From the NCBI RefSeq assembly GCF_000691145.1, contig NZ_ASJC01000003.1, forward strand, positions 62,001 to 126,000: a stretch of 64,000 nt of DNA, written 5' to 3'. Positions 23,293-33,176 of this stretch are shown one piece after another; position 1 is the stretch's first letter, and each line of letters begins with the position of its first letter. Origin of the DNA: Bacillus altitudinis 41KF2b (GTDB taxonomy: Bacteria > Bacillota > Bacilli > Bacillales > Bacillaceae). A program made the translations under genes and the position numbers. The notes beneath the pieces were generated by a model that searched no databases, was not told the DNA's origin, and worked only from the letters and a program-made list of their open reading frames with translations.

Positions 23293-24076
23293 AGGTCATC
23301 ACCTGAATGGGATCAATAAACTGTTCATTTTGCTTAATGGCGAAGTAATATGTCCCCTTCCCTTGTTCATCAAGCGCAATTTGACCAATTTTTTCCCCCT
23401 TATCGACAAAATCGTATAAAGCCACATCAGCTTCTTTTAGTTGGCCGTACCAGCTGTAGCTGTTATCTGCATGCTGCACCACGACTGTGAGCCCTGTATC
23501 ACTTTTCTTTTTCACTTCTACGACATAGCCTTCTTTCATACTATCGATGGCTTCAGCAGATGTTTCAACTTTGACTCCGGCACCATTTTGCGTGAAGGAT
23601 TCCTGTACTTTTCCAGAGGCAGGGACAGCCAGTTCTTGATTGGCTTGTACGTCCTTTTGCCCTTCTTTTCTATCGGTTAAAAAGGCAAGTGGGTTTCCGA
23701 CAGTTTTCTCAAACCACCTGTTGGCGGCGGCAAATTGAAAATCTTGTTCAAAGGTTTGACTGATCATCGGCTTCAGCTGCTGAAAAGGCCCCGCCTGCCC
23801 TTTAAATGAAATAGCGGCAATCAGTACAAGAGAGGCAGAAAGTAAACATTTAAGCACAAACGTATTTGAATGAAATAACGGATGGCGAAATTTTTTCGTT
23901 TGGTGAGACGTTGACTCGTAGGAAGCCGAGCCAGAATGCTTTTCTTCTTCTGTTAACATGACCCATGGCGGAACATCATCTCTCTTCTTGAAAGCTGCCT
24001 TCTTAGGGGCAGCAGCTGGCTGCTTCATTTTGCGGCGCTGCGCTATTTTCTTTCGATACTCGTCCACTCTTTTCAT
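23285..24076 (-). CDS. spoIVFA: SpoIVFA, regulator of SpoIVFB
   Basis: 263 residues from the ATG at 24076 (AAAGGGTGA upstream). A basic N-terminal cytosolic region, one membrane helix (about residues 77-95, LKCLLSASLVLIAAISF) and an extracytoplasmic LytM/M23-like domain (VVVQHADNSYSWYGQL, DFVDKGEKIGQI). It holds SpoIVFB inactive together with BofA. It is cleaved by SpoIVB, which BofC (5.25 kb) regulates. Confidence 0.93.
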   Translation of the reverse strand: MKRVDEYRKKIAQRRKMKQPAAAPKKAAFKKRDDVPPWVMLTEEEKHSGSASYESTSHQTKKFRHPLFHSNTFVLKCLLSASLVLIAAISFKGQAGPFQQLKPMISQTFEQDFQFAAANRWFEKTVGNPLAFLTDRKEGQKDVQANQELAVPASGKVQESFTQNGAGVKVETSAEAIDSMKEGYVVEVKKKSDTGLTVVVQHADNSYSWYGQLKEADVALYDFVDKGEKIGQIALDEQGKGTYYFAIKQNEQFIDPIQVMTFE

Positions 24077-24140
24077 AAGATCACCCTTTACATACAAACA
24101 GTTTGTACATTTTATGTGGCGACCTCATATGATATGCAAC

Positions 24141-24170
24141 AAAAAGACCGATTCTCATCGAATCGGTCTC
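24141..24170 (-). terminator. Terminator after minD
   Basis: On the minus strand GAGACCGATTC and GAATCGGTCTT pair around a five-base loop, followed by TTTTTG. Confidence 0.85.
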
Positions 24171-24185
24171 ATCTCACGTGAATCA

Positions 24186-24989
24186 TTATGCCCTTACACC
24201 GAAAAATGCTTTCAGCTTTGCAAACATCCCTTTGTTTTCTTCTTCAAAGGATTGAAGAGGAACAGATTCACCTAGTACGCGGCGAGCAATATTGCGATAC
24301 GCAATGGAAACTTTATTTTTAGCATCCATGACAATCGGTTCACCATTGTTTGAAGCCTTAATGACATCATCATCATCGGCTACAATGCCGAGAAGATCAA
24401 TTGATAAATGATGGACAACTTCATCCACATCCATCGAATCGCCATTTTTCGCCATGTGTGTACGAATGCGGTTCACAATCAAACGAGGCGGTTCAATATC
24501 CTCTTGTTCCAGCAAGCCGATAATTCGGTCTGCATCTCTCACAGCTGAGATTTCAGGTGTCGTGACCACAATCGCTTTGTCAGCACCTGATACAGCATTT
24601 TTAAAGCCTTGCTCAATTCCAGCAGGGCAATCAATGACAACATAATCAAAGTCTTGTTTCAATGATTGAATTAATTCTTTGATCTGCTCCGGCTCTACCG
24701 CCGTTTTATCGCTTGTTTGAGCAGCAGGTAAAAGATACAAAAGATCCTCGAACCGCTTATCCTTCACAAGCGCTTGGTGAATCTTGCATCTTCCTTCTAC
24801 TACATCGACTAGATCATAAATAATGCGGTTTTCAAGCCCCATCACGACATCTAAATTCCGAAGGCCGATGTCGGTATCAACTAGACACACTTTTTTCCCT
24901 TGAATTGCTAGTGCTGTGCCTAAGTTTGCAGATGTTGTTGTTTTGCCAACGCCGCCTTTTCCTGAGGTAATCACAATAGCCTCGCCCAA
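24186..24989 (-). CDS. minD: Septum site-determining ATPase MinD
   Basis: 267 residues if the TTG at 24989 is used (GGGAGG nine bases before); a GTG at 24995 is too close to the ribosome binding site. Deviant Walker A SGKGGVGKTT, the VDTDIGLRNLDVVMG switch, DCPAGIEQ, and a C-terminal amphipathic membrane-targeting helix (KGMFAKLKAFFG). MinD recruits MinC to the membrane to block polar division. Overlaps the end of minC. Confidence 0.97.
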   Translation of the reverse strand: MGEAIVITSGKGGVGKTTTSANLGTALAIQGKKVCLVDTDIGLRNLDVVMGLENRIIYDLVDVVEGRCKIHQALVKDKRFEDLLYLLPAAQTSDKTAVEPEQIKELIQSLKQDFDYVVIDCPAGIEQGFKNAVSGADKAIVVTTPEISAVRDADRIIGLLEQEDIEPPRLIVNRIRTHMAKNGDSMDVDEVVHHLSIDLLGIVADDDDVIKASNNGEPIVMDAKNKVSIAYRNIARRVLGESVPLQSFEEENKGMFAKLKAFFGVRA

Positions 24990-24991
24990 TT

Positions 24992-25675
24992 TCACATTCC
25001 TCCCTCAAGCCTTGTCAGATTAGGTCTTATATGAGCCAATTGCTGCAGGCGTTCAATGATCATATTGCCATCTATATCTAAATAAGCACATTCCATTTCA
25101 TTTCCATCTTCTTTTTGATCCGGTGCACGGTTAAACACTTGTGCGATGCGAAGCTGGGTTGGAATCATATGAGATGCCGCAATCACAGCTTGTTTGTTTC
25201 CATTACATCCAGCATGCGCTACACCTTTTAATGCACCGAGCACAAAAATATTCCCCCCAGCACGAATAGTTCCACCAGGGTTGACATCTCCTATTAATAA
25301 AAGATCCCCTTCGACATAAAGCACCTGTCCAGAGCGTACAATTTTTGCTACAGAAGTAATCTCAGCCTCTGCTTTTAAACGTCTGGCCTCTTCAGTTGAC
25401 ATGACGTCACTTTCAATAGAGTGAATGACGAGATGTTCATTTTCAGACACCGCTTCAGTTAAACGCGCCTCTTGATCCTCTGTTAAATATCGAAAACCAA
25501 GTTTAATATGCACATTGACTTTATGTCCTTCTCTTCCGTCTGTATATTGCTCAAGTAAAAGAACCTCTCGCAAGCCAGAAAGAAGGTCTTCAAACGAACA
25601 GTCATCATTTAACTGTAATGTTAATCCGTTTTTTGTACCTTTTATTGTCACATACTGCTGTTTTTGAGTTTTCAA
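24992..25675 (-). CDS. minC: Septum site-determining protein MinC
   Basis: 227 residues from the TTG at 25675 (GAGGTGA five bases before); a GTG at 25684 would lengthen it by three residues. The N-terminal FtsZ-inhibitory domain (YVTIKGTKNGLTLQL) is followed by the C-terminal beta-helix (VEGDLLLIGDVNPGGTIRAGGNIFVLG) that binds MinD. Last but one in the mreBCD-minCD operon. Confidence 0.96.
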   Translation of the reverse strand: MKTQKQQYVTIKGTKNGLTLQLNDDCSFEDLLSGLREVLLLEQYTDGREGHKVNVHIKLGFRYLTEDQEARLTEAVSENEHLVIHSIESDVMSTEEARRLKAEAEITSVAKIVRSGQVLYVEGDLLLIGDVNPGGTIRAGGNIFVLGALKGVAHAGCNGNKQAVIAASHMIPTQLRIAQVFNRAPDQKEDGNEMECAYLDIDGNMIIERLQQLAHIRPNLTRLEGGM

Positions 25676-25729
25676 GATGCTCACCTCAACAACATACTCA
25701 TTTCGCCGTAATTGGACAAACTCCTGCTT

Positions 25730-26248
25730 TTATTCGTCGATCAGTCCTTGTTTCACATTGATGAAAAAGAGCCTAAGCGGCACAACAAGTATGAGAGACG
25801 CAGCAGTATTTAAAAGAATCGTTGGAATAAAGCGTTCGATGACATACGTATTAAAAGGCATAATACCTGGTTGAATCGTCGCTTGAACGCCGTACACATA
25901 AAACTCCATCACTGCAACAGCAATCATCGATAGAAAGACAACGACTAACATATTCGTTTGGAGGACTTTGAAGGCTTTTGCTAACAAATAGCAGAGCGCA
26001 CCAAAGCCAAACATATGAACACCAAGAATACCTGTATACGAAATATCATATAAAAGTCCAAAGACAAATCCATAAATCACACCATATTTTTGATTCACAA
26101 AAGCTGTCATAAATACAAGTGCGAGTAAGATGAAATGAGGTGCTAAAATTTGATTATCTGAAACAAATGGGAGCTTCACTAAATCGACAAAAATACTGTC
26201 AAATACGAAAATAAACAACATGACGAAAGCAAGAAGGACACGTTTCAC
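25730..26248 (-). CDS. mreD: Rod shape-determining protein MreD
   Basis: 172 residues with about five to six membrane helices; YGFVFGLLYDISYTGILGVHMFGF is a family signature. It is part of the elongasome with MreB and MreC. The GTG start overlaps the mreC stop (GTGA), with AGGAGGAAGG upstream. Confidence 0.94.
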   Translation of the reverse strand: MKRVLLAFVMLFIFVFDSIFVDLVKLPFVSDNQILAPHFILLALVFMTAFVNQKYGVIYGFVFGLLYDISYTGILGVHMFGFGALCYLLAKAFKVLQTNMLVVVFLSMIAVAVMEFYVYGVQATIQPGIMPFNTYVIERFIPTILLNTAASLILVVPLRLFFINVKQGLIDE

Positions 26249-27144
26249 GAGCCTTCCTCCTTCGTTAATTGAGATGCATCTGCCGTACTTGTGCTGCGAT
26301 TCACAACAATCACACGGTCTAAATTATTGAGTTCAGCAGCTGGTTCTACATAAATAATTTTTGTCAGTCCGTAATGGTCCGGCTCAATTTCGCTTACCTT
26401 CCCAATCGTCAAGCCCTGCGGGAATACGCCCCCTGCTCCAGATGTTTCAACAAGATCTCCTTTTTTGACATCCCCATCAGCATCGGATTTTAAAATGTTC
26501 ATTGTCAGCATTTTTTTCTTGCTGTCATAACCGTTAATAATTCCATTGAGTTCTTCTTTGCCCTTTTTCGCAAAAATTTTCGTTGAAATTCTATTATTTT
26601 GATCTGTAGAGCTTAGCAACCTTACAGTCGACGTAAAATTGTTGAGCTTATCACTTTCAATTTTCCCAATTAACGCACCACTCTCATTGGTGACCGCCAT
26701 ATCTTTTTCAACGCCTTGTTTTTTCCCTTTATCAATCATGACAAAACTATCCCAAAGGGACGGGTTTCTCGCAATGACTGTTGAAAGTATGGGCGTGTAG
26801 TCACGAATAGAGTTCACATATCCGAGCTGCTTGCGAAGCTTTTTGTTCTCATCTTCTAGTTCTTGAAGTTTCGCCTCATATTGGGTTTGTCCATCAAGTT
26901 TTTTTCGAAGACGCTCGTTTTCATCATATGTGTTCTTTAAATCTTGTACGTTCCCATAAATACCGGCAATAAATTGTGATGGTTTATGAAAGACACCTTG
27001 AAAAAAGCCTGTCGTATCCCCCACTAATTTTTCCGGCCATGAAGCACCTCTGCCGCTTTTCACAGAAAAACCAATCATGGCCACCAGTACGATGACACAG
27101 ACAAGGAGCAACATTAATCTTTTATTCATAAAAAACTGCGGCAT
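26245..27144 (-). CDS. mreC: Rod shape-determining protein MreC
   Basis: 299 residues: one N-terminal membrane anchor (about 9-26), a coiled coil (about 70-112: KNTYDENERLRKKLDG...LEDENKKLRKQL) and the beta-sandwich domain (RNPSLWDSFVMIDKGKKQGV, GLIGKI-like ALIGKI, GGVFPQGLTIGKV). It links MreB to the wall synthesis enzymes. Confidence 0.96.
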   Translation of the reverse strand: MPQFFMNKRLMLLLVCVIVLVAMIGFSVKSGRGASWPEKLVGDTTGFFQGVFHKPSQFIAGIYGNVQDLKNTYDENERLRKKLDGQTQYEAKLQELEDENKKLRKQLGYVNSIRDYTPILSTVIARNPSLWDSFVMIDKGKKQGVEKDMAVTNESGALIGKIESDKLNNFTSTVRLLSSTDQNNRISTKIFAKKGKEELNGIINGYDSKKKMLTMNILKSDADGDVKKGDLVETSGAGGVFPQGLTIGKVSEIEPDHYGLTKIIYVEPAAELNNLDRVIVVNRSTSTADASQLTKEEGS

Positions 27145-27171
27145 GTCTTACACCTCTTTATTTACGCCCAA

Positions 27172-28191
27172 TTATCGATTATCTTTAGATTTTCCTTTGA
27201 ACAAGTGAATATGTTCTAGTGCTTTCCCTGTTCCGATCGCCACACAGTCAAGCGGATCTTCAGCAATAATGACCGGCATTTTTGTTTCATCACTAATGAC
27301 TTTGTCAAGATTACGTAGCAATGCACCGCCGCCTGTTAACACAATTCCACGGTCCATAATATCTGCTGCTAGCTCAGGTGGCGTTTTTTCAAGTGTCATT
27401 TTGACCGCATCGACAATTGTTTCCACCGTATCGCGAAGCGCTTTTGCAATTTCTTCTGCTGTAATAGAGATCGTTTTTGGCAGACCTGTTAAAAGGTCAC
27501 GGCCGCGAATGTCCATCTCATCATGTACGTCAGGCTGCGCAGAACCGATTTCCATTTTAATCGCTTCTGACGTACGATCACCAATCATAAGATTATACGT
27601 TTTACGAATGTAGCTGCTAATCGCATCATCCATCTCGTCTCCTGCAACACGGATCGATTGAGATGTCACAATACCGCCAAGTGAAATAATGGCTACTTCT
27701 GTTGTACCGCCGCCAATATCTACAACCATGCTTCCAGTTGGCTCCCATACAGGAAGGTTAGCACCGATTGCCGCAGCAAATGGCTCTTCAATAGGGTATG
27801 CGTCACGAGCACCAGCTTGTCTTGTTGCATCAATGACTGCACGCTCTTCGACTGCTGTAATACCAGATGGTACACACACCATCACGTACGGTTTACGAGC
27901 AAAAAGCCCTTTACCTTTTAATGCTTGATTAATGTAATATTTCATCATTGTTGCTGTCGTCTCGTAGTCTGCAATGACTCCGTCTTTCATTGGGCGCAGT
28001 GCCACAACATTACCAGGTGTACGACCGATCATGTTTCTAGCGTCATTTCCAACCGCCACTATAGACTTCGTATCAGTTTCCAAAGCTACGACCGAAGGTT
28101 CTCTCACAACAATGCCTTTTCCTTTAATAAAAACAAGCGTATTCGCTGTTCCAAGATCTATTCCAAGGTCTTTTGTACCAATTCCAAACAT
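27172..28191 (-). CDS. mreB: Rod shape-determining actin homologue MreB
   Basis: 339 residues. Actin-family ATPase signatures: [45 protein letters not shown]. It forms membrane-bound filaments that organise cell elongation. First gene of mreBCD-minCD; radC lies 90 bases upstream. Confidence 0.98.
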   Translation of the reverse strand: MFGIGTKDLGIDLGTANTLVFIKGKGIVVREPSVVALETDTKSIVAVGNDARNMIGRTPGNVVALRPMKDGVIADYETTATMMKYYINQALKGKGLFARKPYVMVCVPSGITAVEERAVIDATRQAGARDAYPIEEPFAAAIGANLPVWEPTGSMVVDIGGGTTEVAIISLGGIVTSQSIRVAGDEMDDAISSYIRKTYNLMIGDRTSEAIKMEIGSAQPDVHDEMDIRGRDLLTGLPKTISITAEEIAKALRDTVETIVDAVKMTLEKTPPELAADIMDRGIVLTGGGALLRNLDKVISDETKMPVIIAEDPLDCVAIGTGKALEHIHLFKGKSKDNR

Positions 28192-28281
28192 ATGTATGTA
28201 TCTTCCTTTCTTAAACCAAAATTCCCTTTAGGGAAAAACTCATAAACTCTATTATATCGTAAAACATTGAAAAAAAAAGTG

Positions 28282-28971
28282 TTACAAATACCCTTTTTCC
28301 TTCAAACTCACAAATTTTTGATCACCGATCACTAGATGATCAAGCAGCTGTATTCCAATCAGCTTCCCACATTCAAAAAGTCGCTGTGTGACTTCAATAT
28401 CTTCCCTGCTGGGCGTCGGATCTCCAGATGGATGGTTGTGCACACATATAAATGAAGCGGCCGAACGTTTAAAGGCCTCTTTAAAAATTTCGCGCGGGTG
28501 AACAATCGACGAATTTAGACTTCCGATAAACACAGTATGTTTATGAAGAACTTGATTTTTGGTATTGAGATAAAGACAAACGAAATTCTCCTGCGTCAAA
28601 AATCTCATATCTTCCATCACAAAATTCGCACCATCCTCCGGCGTGCGGATCACATAACGATTGTCCGTCGTTTGATGGTGTAATCTAGTGCCGAGTTCTA
28701 AAGCAGCTAAAAGAGAGATCGCCTTCGCTTTTCCAACTCCTCGAATCTTTGACAATTCTTCAATCGAAGCTTCCTTCACAGAACGAAGACCACCAAATGT
28801 TTGTAAAAGTCTTGCGGACACTTGAAGAACTGATTCCTTTTTTGTGCCTGTTCTCAAAAGAATCGCGACAAGTTCATGGTTTGATAAGCTGCTTGGGCCA
28901 TATTTGACAAATCGTTCGCGCGGCTTTTCATCATGAGGAAAATGCTTCAGCAGCATAGGGAAATGATTCAA
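28282..28971 (-). CDS. radC: RadC/JAB domain DNA repair-associated protein
   Basis: 229 residues from a TTG at 28971 with AAGGAGTG upstream. Helix-hairpin-helix (SKIRGVGKAKAISLLAALE) at residues ~70-92, then a JAMM/MPN+ domain with metal ligands in EIFKEAFKRSAASFICVHNHPSGDPTPSREDI (HxHxxxxxxxxxxD). Despite the name, a repair role is not proven; it is a putative metalloenzyme. Confidence 0.95.
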   Translation of the reverse strand: MNHFPMLLKHFPHDEKPRERFVKYGPSSLSNHELVAILLRTGTKKESVLQVSARLLQTFGGLRSVKEASIEELSKIRGVGKAKAISLLAALELGTRLHHQTTDNRYVIRTPEDGANFVMEDMRFLTQENFVCLYLNTKNQVLHKHTVFIGSLNSSIVHPREIFKEAFKRSAASFICVHNHPSGDPTPSREDIEVTQRLFECGKLIGIQLLDHLVIGDQKFVSLKEKGYL

Positions 28972-29004
28972 GATCTACACTCCTTTTTTGATTCCTTCCC
29001 GTCA

Positions 29005-29574
29005 TCAAAAAGGGGTGATACCAAATGTTTCAAGCACTCTGACTGTTTTAGCAATAGGGAGTCCTACAACGGAAAAATAATCACCGTCTATTTTTTGTAC
29101 AAACAGGGCACCTTTTCCTTGAATGCCGTAGCTTCCAGCTTTATCAAGAGGCTCACCGGTTTCAATATAGCGGTCTATTTCATCTTGTGTAAGCGGCCAA
29201 AATGTCACGTCTGTCTGTTCATAAAATGTTTCTTTTCTATTCTCTGATTGAATCGTGACACCAGTCAAGACTTGATGTGTCTTACCTGACAATAATTGAA
29301 GCATTGAGGCTGCATCTTCCTTGTCTTTTGGCTTTCCAAGACATTTGCCATCAATTGCAACAATTGTATCTGCACCAATGATCACAGCTTTGGGATGTAT
29401 TTTTTGAATATCATTTGCTTTTTGTTCTGCCAACCATTGGACGTTCTCAGCAGGAGAAAGGTTTCGATTTATTTCTTCTTTTAAATCACTTGCTTGAATG
29501 TCATAAGAAAACCCTGCTAAATCAAGCAATTCTTTTCTTCTAGGTGATTGAGATGCGAGTATTAACTGGTTCAT
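29005..29574 (-). CDS. maf: Maf nucleotide pyrophosphatase, septum formation inhibitor
   Basis: 189 residues. Signatures [31 protein letters not shown] and [16 protein letters not shown]. Maf hydrolyses modified dTTP/UTP, and overexpression blocks septation in B. subtilis. ATG at 29574 after GAAAGGATG. Upstream of radC by 33 bases. Confidence 0.96.
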   Translation of the reverse strand: MNQLILASQSPRRKELLDLAGFSYDIQASDLKEEINRNLSPAENVQWLAEQKANDIQKIHPKAVIIGADTIVAIDGKCLGKPKDKEDAASMLQLLSGKTHQVLTGVTIQSENRKETFYEQTDVTFWPLTQDEIDRYIETGEPLDKAGSYGIQGKGALFVQKIDGDYFSVVGLPIAKTVRVLETFGITPF

Positions 29575-29703
29575 GTTTGTTCATCCTTTCAGGGTTTAGC
29601 CTAAGAAGTAAGATACCCATTCATCCTATCAAATGAATATCTTACCGACAATTGACGAAAATGCCATTTTCATGTTCCTACATCATTATGTTGGAAGCAA
29701 AAG

Positions 29704-29733
29704 AAAAAAACTAGTCATTTTTTGACTAGTTTG
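29704..29733 (-). terminator. Terminator after spoIIB
   Basis: On the minus strand ACTAGTCA and TGACTAGT pair and are followed by a T-run. The same palindrome has an A-run on its other side. Confidence 0.8.
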
Positions 29734-29751
29734 GCTGTTAAAAACATGATT

Positions 29752-30762
29752 TTACGTATTTAGTTGATCTAATAGCGCTTGCTGAGATTTCCAGCCATTT
29801 TCAGCAGATGGGTCATTTAAAAGCTGAACAGCTTTCAGCAAACTGCTTTTAGCTGGTGCGTCGGTTGTTTTGGCATTTTCGAGTTCAGAAATCAGCTGAG
29901 TGACTTCTTTTTGATCCACATCATCTCCTGCAATCATCTTAGAGGATAAGACAGATGCCTTCTCTATTAAACCTGTCAGCTCATCCGGCACTTGAAACGA
30001 GAGCTCTTTTCCTCCCCATGCTTCAAAGTGCTGATCGATCAATTTTTTCCCAACGGCACTTGTCATGCCTTGTTCTGTGGCAAGTCCGGCAATCACATAA
30101 TATCCATCATCCATTGATACCTTTTTACCTGCATATCCTGCCTCTTTTAAACTGTCAACTAAGTCATCTGCTCCTTTTTCAGAAGAAAACTTTCCAGCCT
30201 GCACCACAAAGGTTGAAAAATGACCTGATGCACTTTTTTCACCTTCATTGTCCTTTGACGTATCTGCAAGATCAGCCGGTGGTGCATCTCCCCCAGCTTT
30301 CGCCGAAGGCCCGCTTCCAGATGCTGAGACGCTGATATGATCGCCTCCTGATGGATTGGCAGATCCATCTTTACTTAAACTTAGTGCAAATACACCGAGG
30401 CCTGTCCCTAGAACGACTGCAAACACAATCGTTGTCATCACTCGTTTGAAGGGACCGCGGTTTTTACTGAACTTCTGTTCAAAAGAACCTTTTTTCTTTT
30501 GATAGGGTGTGACGACCTTTGGATCCGAATGATAAATGTGATCTGCTGCATCGTCCCATTGAAAATCTTCTTCTTTCGGTTTGGACGGTTCCTCCTCGGA
30601 AGCGGCTGTCTCCTGTTCAGACTTCCTCTTTTCCTCCCAGTTCGAAAACGTCACTTGATCCTCTTGCTGTTTTTGAGGTTGATGATCTTCTCCATGCAGC
30701 ATTTCTTCCTTGCCATTAATATTGACCTTTAACCCTTGTTTTTTTGCCTGCCTTTTTTTCAC
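29752..30762 (-). CDS. spoIIB: Stage II sporulation protein SpoIIB (SPOR domain)
   Basis: 336 residues from a GTG at 30762 (GGGG seven bases upstream); the frame stays open upstream but into the promoter. A basic start (VKKRQAKKQGLKVNINGKEE), an acidic cytosolic region, a single membrane helix (about residues 128-150, VMTTIVFAVVLGTGLGVFALS), and a SPOR domain (FVVQAGKFSSEKGADDLVDSLKEAGYAGKKV) near 190-255. SpoIIB helps recruit SpoIIM/SpoIIP to the septum for engulfment. Confidence 0.92.
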   Translation of the reverse strand: MKKRQAKKQGLKVNINGKEEMLHGEDHQPQKQQEDQVTFSNWEEKRKSEQETAASEEEPSKPKEEDFQWDDAADHIYHSDPKVVTPYQKKKGSFEQKFSKNRGPFKRVMTTIVFAVVLGTGLGVFALSLSKDGSANPSGGDHISVSASGSGPSAKAGGDAPPADLADTSKDNEGEKSASGHFSTFVVQAGKFSSEKGADDLVDSLKEAGYAGKKVSMDDGYYVIAGLATEQGMTSAVGKKLIDQHFEAWGGKELSFQVPDELTGLIEKASVLSSKMIAGDDVDQKEVTQLISELENAKTTDAPAKSSLLKAVQLLNDPSAENGWKSQQALLDQLNT

Positions 30763-30925
30763 TGTCATTCCCCGCTTTCTGACATTGTTTGTAAGAAAGA
30801 CCTTTCTGTCCAATGAAATAGCGCGAATGTAACCCGTCCTTCTTTCTGTTTCACACTTTAACATAGCCAATAAAAAAAAGAACAAGACTTTTGTCGGCAG
30901 GTTCAAAAAGTGTTCGCCAATTTTC

Positions 30926-31657
30926 TCATCCGAAAAAATCGCGAATTGGGTTTAACAGATCACCACAAAAAAGATAAAACCAGAAAGAACAAGCGATGGC
31001 AGGAACAAAAGGCAAGGGTTCATTTGCCTTGTAAGAAAACACCTTTGCGTAAACCATTCCCGTGACAGACGAAAGAAAAAGAATGATCAGAAATGGCTTA
31101 AATCCGAAGCAAAATGCAAGCACACCAAATAGTTTGACATCCGCTCCCCCCATACTATTTGGCTTGAAATGTTCTAAACTATAAAACAAAAGAAGACAAA
31201 TAAGAAGAGATGCCGCTCCTTCCCACCAAATAAAAAGTGGTTCTAGCATGCGGTATATGACGAAAAGAGGAAAAAAGAAGAGAAAGAGCTCGTTGGGTAC
31301 TCTCATATAAAAAAGATCGCTCACGACAGCAATCACGAATAAACTACATAGACTCACAAGAAAAAGGCCCTCAAAAGAGAAACCAGCATGTCTATAAACG
31401 AGTAAAAAAAGGCCGCCTGTCAACAGCTCAAACAGTGGATAAAGCAAAGAGAGCCGGGTTCCACAATGCTTACATGACCCTTTCAATACAATATAAGAAA
31501 CAAGCGGGAGCATGTCGTGAAAAGAAAGCGGCTCTTTACAAGCTCCGCAGTGTGATCGAGGAAAAAGAATGGATCGCTTCATCGGAAGCCTCTCACCAAC
31601 TAGATGAAAAAATGACCCCATGGCCATGCCTGTGAAAAACATAAAAAAATCAATCAA
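30926..31657 (-). CDS. comC: Type IV prepilin peptidase ComC
   Basis: 243 residues if it starts at the TTG at 31657 (AAGGAG nine bases before); the frame is open to a 258-residue version at 31702. Polytopic aspartyl protease that processes and methylates competence pseudopilins. The GSFFHLVGERLP segment, two CxxC pairs (CGAC and CKHC), and the catalytic aspartates in SDLFYMRVPNE and GGADVKLFG are visible. Needed for DNA uptake. Confidence 0.93.
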   Translation of the reverse strand: MIDFFMFFTGMAMGSFFHLVGERLPMKRSILFPRSHCGACKEPLSFHDMLPLVSYIVLKGSCKHCGTRLSLLYPLFELLTGGLFLLVYRHAGFSFEGLFLVSLCSLFVIAVVSDLFYMRVPNELFLFFFPLFVIYRMLEPLFIWWEGAASLLICLLLFYSLEHFKPNSMGGADVKLFGVLAFCFGFKPFLIILFLSSVTGMVYAKVFSYKANEPLPFVPAIACSFWFYLFCGDLLNPIRDFFG

Positions 31658-31765
31658 ATTAGGTGACTCCTTCCGGAAATAGAATAGACCGGATTGTACC
31701 ATAGCGATTCACCTTTGATCACCTTGCGAAAAAGTGATTTTCCCCCTCTCCTACATATCAAAAGA

Positions 31766-31804
31766 AAAAAGACGCGCATTGCATAGAAGCAATTTGCGTC
31801 TTTT
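31766..31804 (-). terminator. Terminator after folC
   Basis: On the minus strand AAGACGCAAATTGC pairs imperfectly with GCAATGCGCGTCTT, followed by TTTT. Confidence 0.65.
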
Positions 31805-31806
31805 CC

Positions 31807-33111
31807 TTACTGTAAAATACGACTTCGTACATCTGAGATAAAATAAAGGGAACCTGTCACCAGAATCATTGCTGAAGGGTCATCTCTTTTCTTCTGAATG
31901 AAGTCAAGCACTGCACGAGGGTCTTCATCAAACGATTTTGCTTCTAAATGACTGCAATCATAAAGCTTTTCCGCTGATTCAGCTCTTGGAAAGTCAAAGG
32001 AAACAAAATGAATCGATGAACTAATCCTTTCAAGCTTTTCGATCATTTGTTTGTAAGGTTTATCTTTTAAGGCACTAAAACATACATGAACCTGTTTACT
32101 AGAAAAATGAGCTTGTACAGTTTCAATTAAACGGTCCATTCCTTCTTCGTTATGAGCACCATCTAAATAAACAAGAGGCTGATCTTGGATCTTTTCAAAT
32201 CTTCCAGCCCACACCGCTTGCCGAATTCCTTCATACACTTGCTCATTTAGCACATGGATATATCCTTCTTGCTCCAGCCATTCGATCAGTAGAACGGCAA
32301 GGGAGGCGTTCTGCCTTTGATGCGTTCCGATTAACCCTGTCTCTAGCTGCGAGTACTCCCTTTTTGGGGTAGTGAATGTGAAGCGTTCTCCTGTTTCAGT
32401 CGGCTGCTGGTCCTTAAAGGTACAAGTATCATGTAACGAGATAAACGGCGCATTTTTTTCTTCGGCTTTGTGTTGAATCACAGTAAGAGCTTCCGCTTGA
32501 TGAACGGCCGTGATCATTGGAATCCCAGCTTTAATAATGCCAGCTTTTTCTGCTGCAATCTGATCAAGTGTGTCGCCTAAAATGGCCATATGATCGTGAC
32601 CAATCGACGTAATTGCTGTTAAGATGGGCGCTGCCACATTTGTAGAATCAAGTCTTCCGCCAAGCCCTGTTTCCAAGAGGACAAAGTCTACTTGGTGCAC
32701 ATGGGCAAAATAAGCAAACGCACATGCTGTAATGATCTCAAACTCTGTTGCTGCACCAAGCTCTGTATCATCTAATTCATCAACTAAAGGCTTGATTTCG
32801 TTCGCCAAACTCAACCACTCTTCGTCCAAAATCGGCTCCCCATTAACACTAATTCGTTCATTGAACGTTAAAATAAATGGCGAGGTGAAGGTTCCAACTG
32901 AATAGCCCGCTGACTGTAAAATGGATCGCGTAAATGCAATCGTTGATCCTTTTCCATTTGTTCCAGCTACATGCACCGCTCTTATTTTTTGTTCAGGATG
33001 GTCTAGTCTGTCCATCAGCCATTTCATTCGTTCAAGTCCCGGTTTGACACCGAAAGCGAGTCTGCTATGAATCCATTCAATGGCTTCATGATAGGTTGTA
33101 AACAATGTCAT
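31807..33111 (-). CDS. folC: Folylpolyglutamate synthase / dihydrofolate synthase
   Basis: 434 residues. Mur-ligase-type fold: VAGTNGKGSTIAF P-loop, LLETGLGGRLDSTN, SIGHDHMAILGDTLDQIAAEKAGIIK spread over residues ~165-190, and LDGAHNEEGM in the C-terminal domain. Adds glutamate to folates. The ribosome binding site is weak. It follows valS by 65 bases past a terminator. Confidence 0.96.
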   Translation of the reverse strand: MTLFTTYHEAIEWIHSRLAFGVKPGLERMKWLMDRLDHPEQKIRAVHVAGTNGKGSTIAFTRSILQSAGYSVGTFTSPFILTFNERISVNGEPILDEEWLSLANEIKPLVDELDDTELGAATEFEIITACAFAYFAHVHQVDFVLLETGLGGRLDSTNVAAPILTAITSIGHDHMAILGDTLDQIAAEKAGIIKAGIPMITAVHQAEALTVIQHKAEEKNAPFISLHDTCTFKDQQPTETGERFTFTTPKREYSQLETGLIGTHQRQNASLAVLLIEWLEQEGYIHVLNEQVYEGIRQAVWAGRFEKIQDQPLVYLDGAHNEEGMDRLIETVQAHFSSKQVHVCFSALKDKPYKQMIEKLERISSSIHFVSFDFPRAESAEKLYDCSHLEAKSFDEDPRAVLDFIQKKRDDPSAMILVTGSLYFISDVRSRILQ

Positions 33112-33134
33112 CTCTCATTTCATACGAAATTTTC

Positions 33135-33172
33135 AAAAAAGACGACTCCAATTCATTAGGAGCCGTCTTTTC
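33135..33172 (-). terminator. Terminator after valS
   Basis: On the minus strand AAGACGGCTCC and GGAGTCGTCTT pair with one mismatch around a nine-base loop, followed by TTTT. Confidence 0.8.
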
Positions 33173-33176
33173 ACTC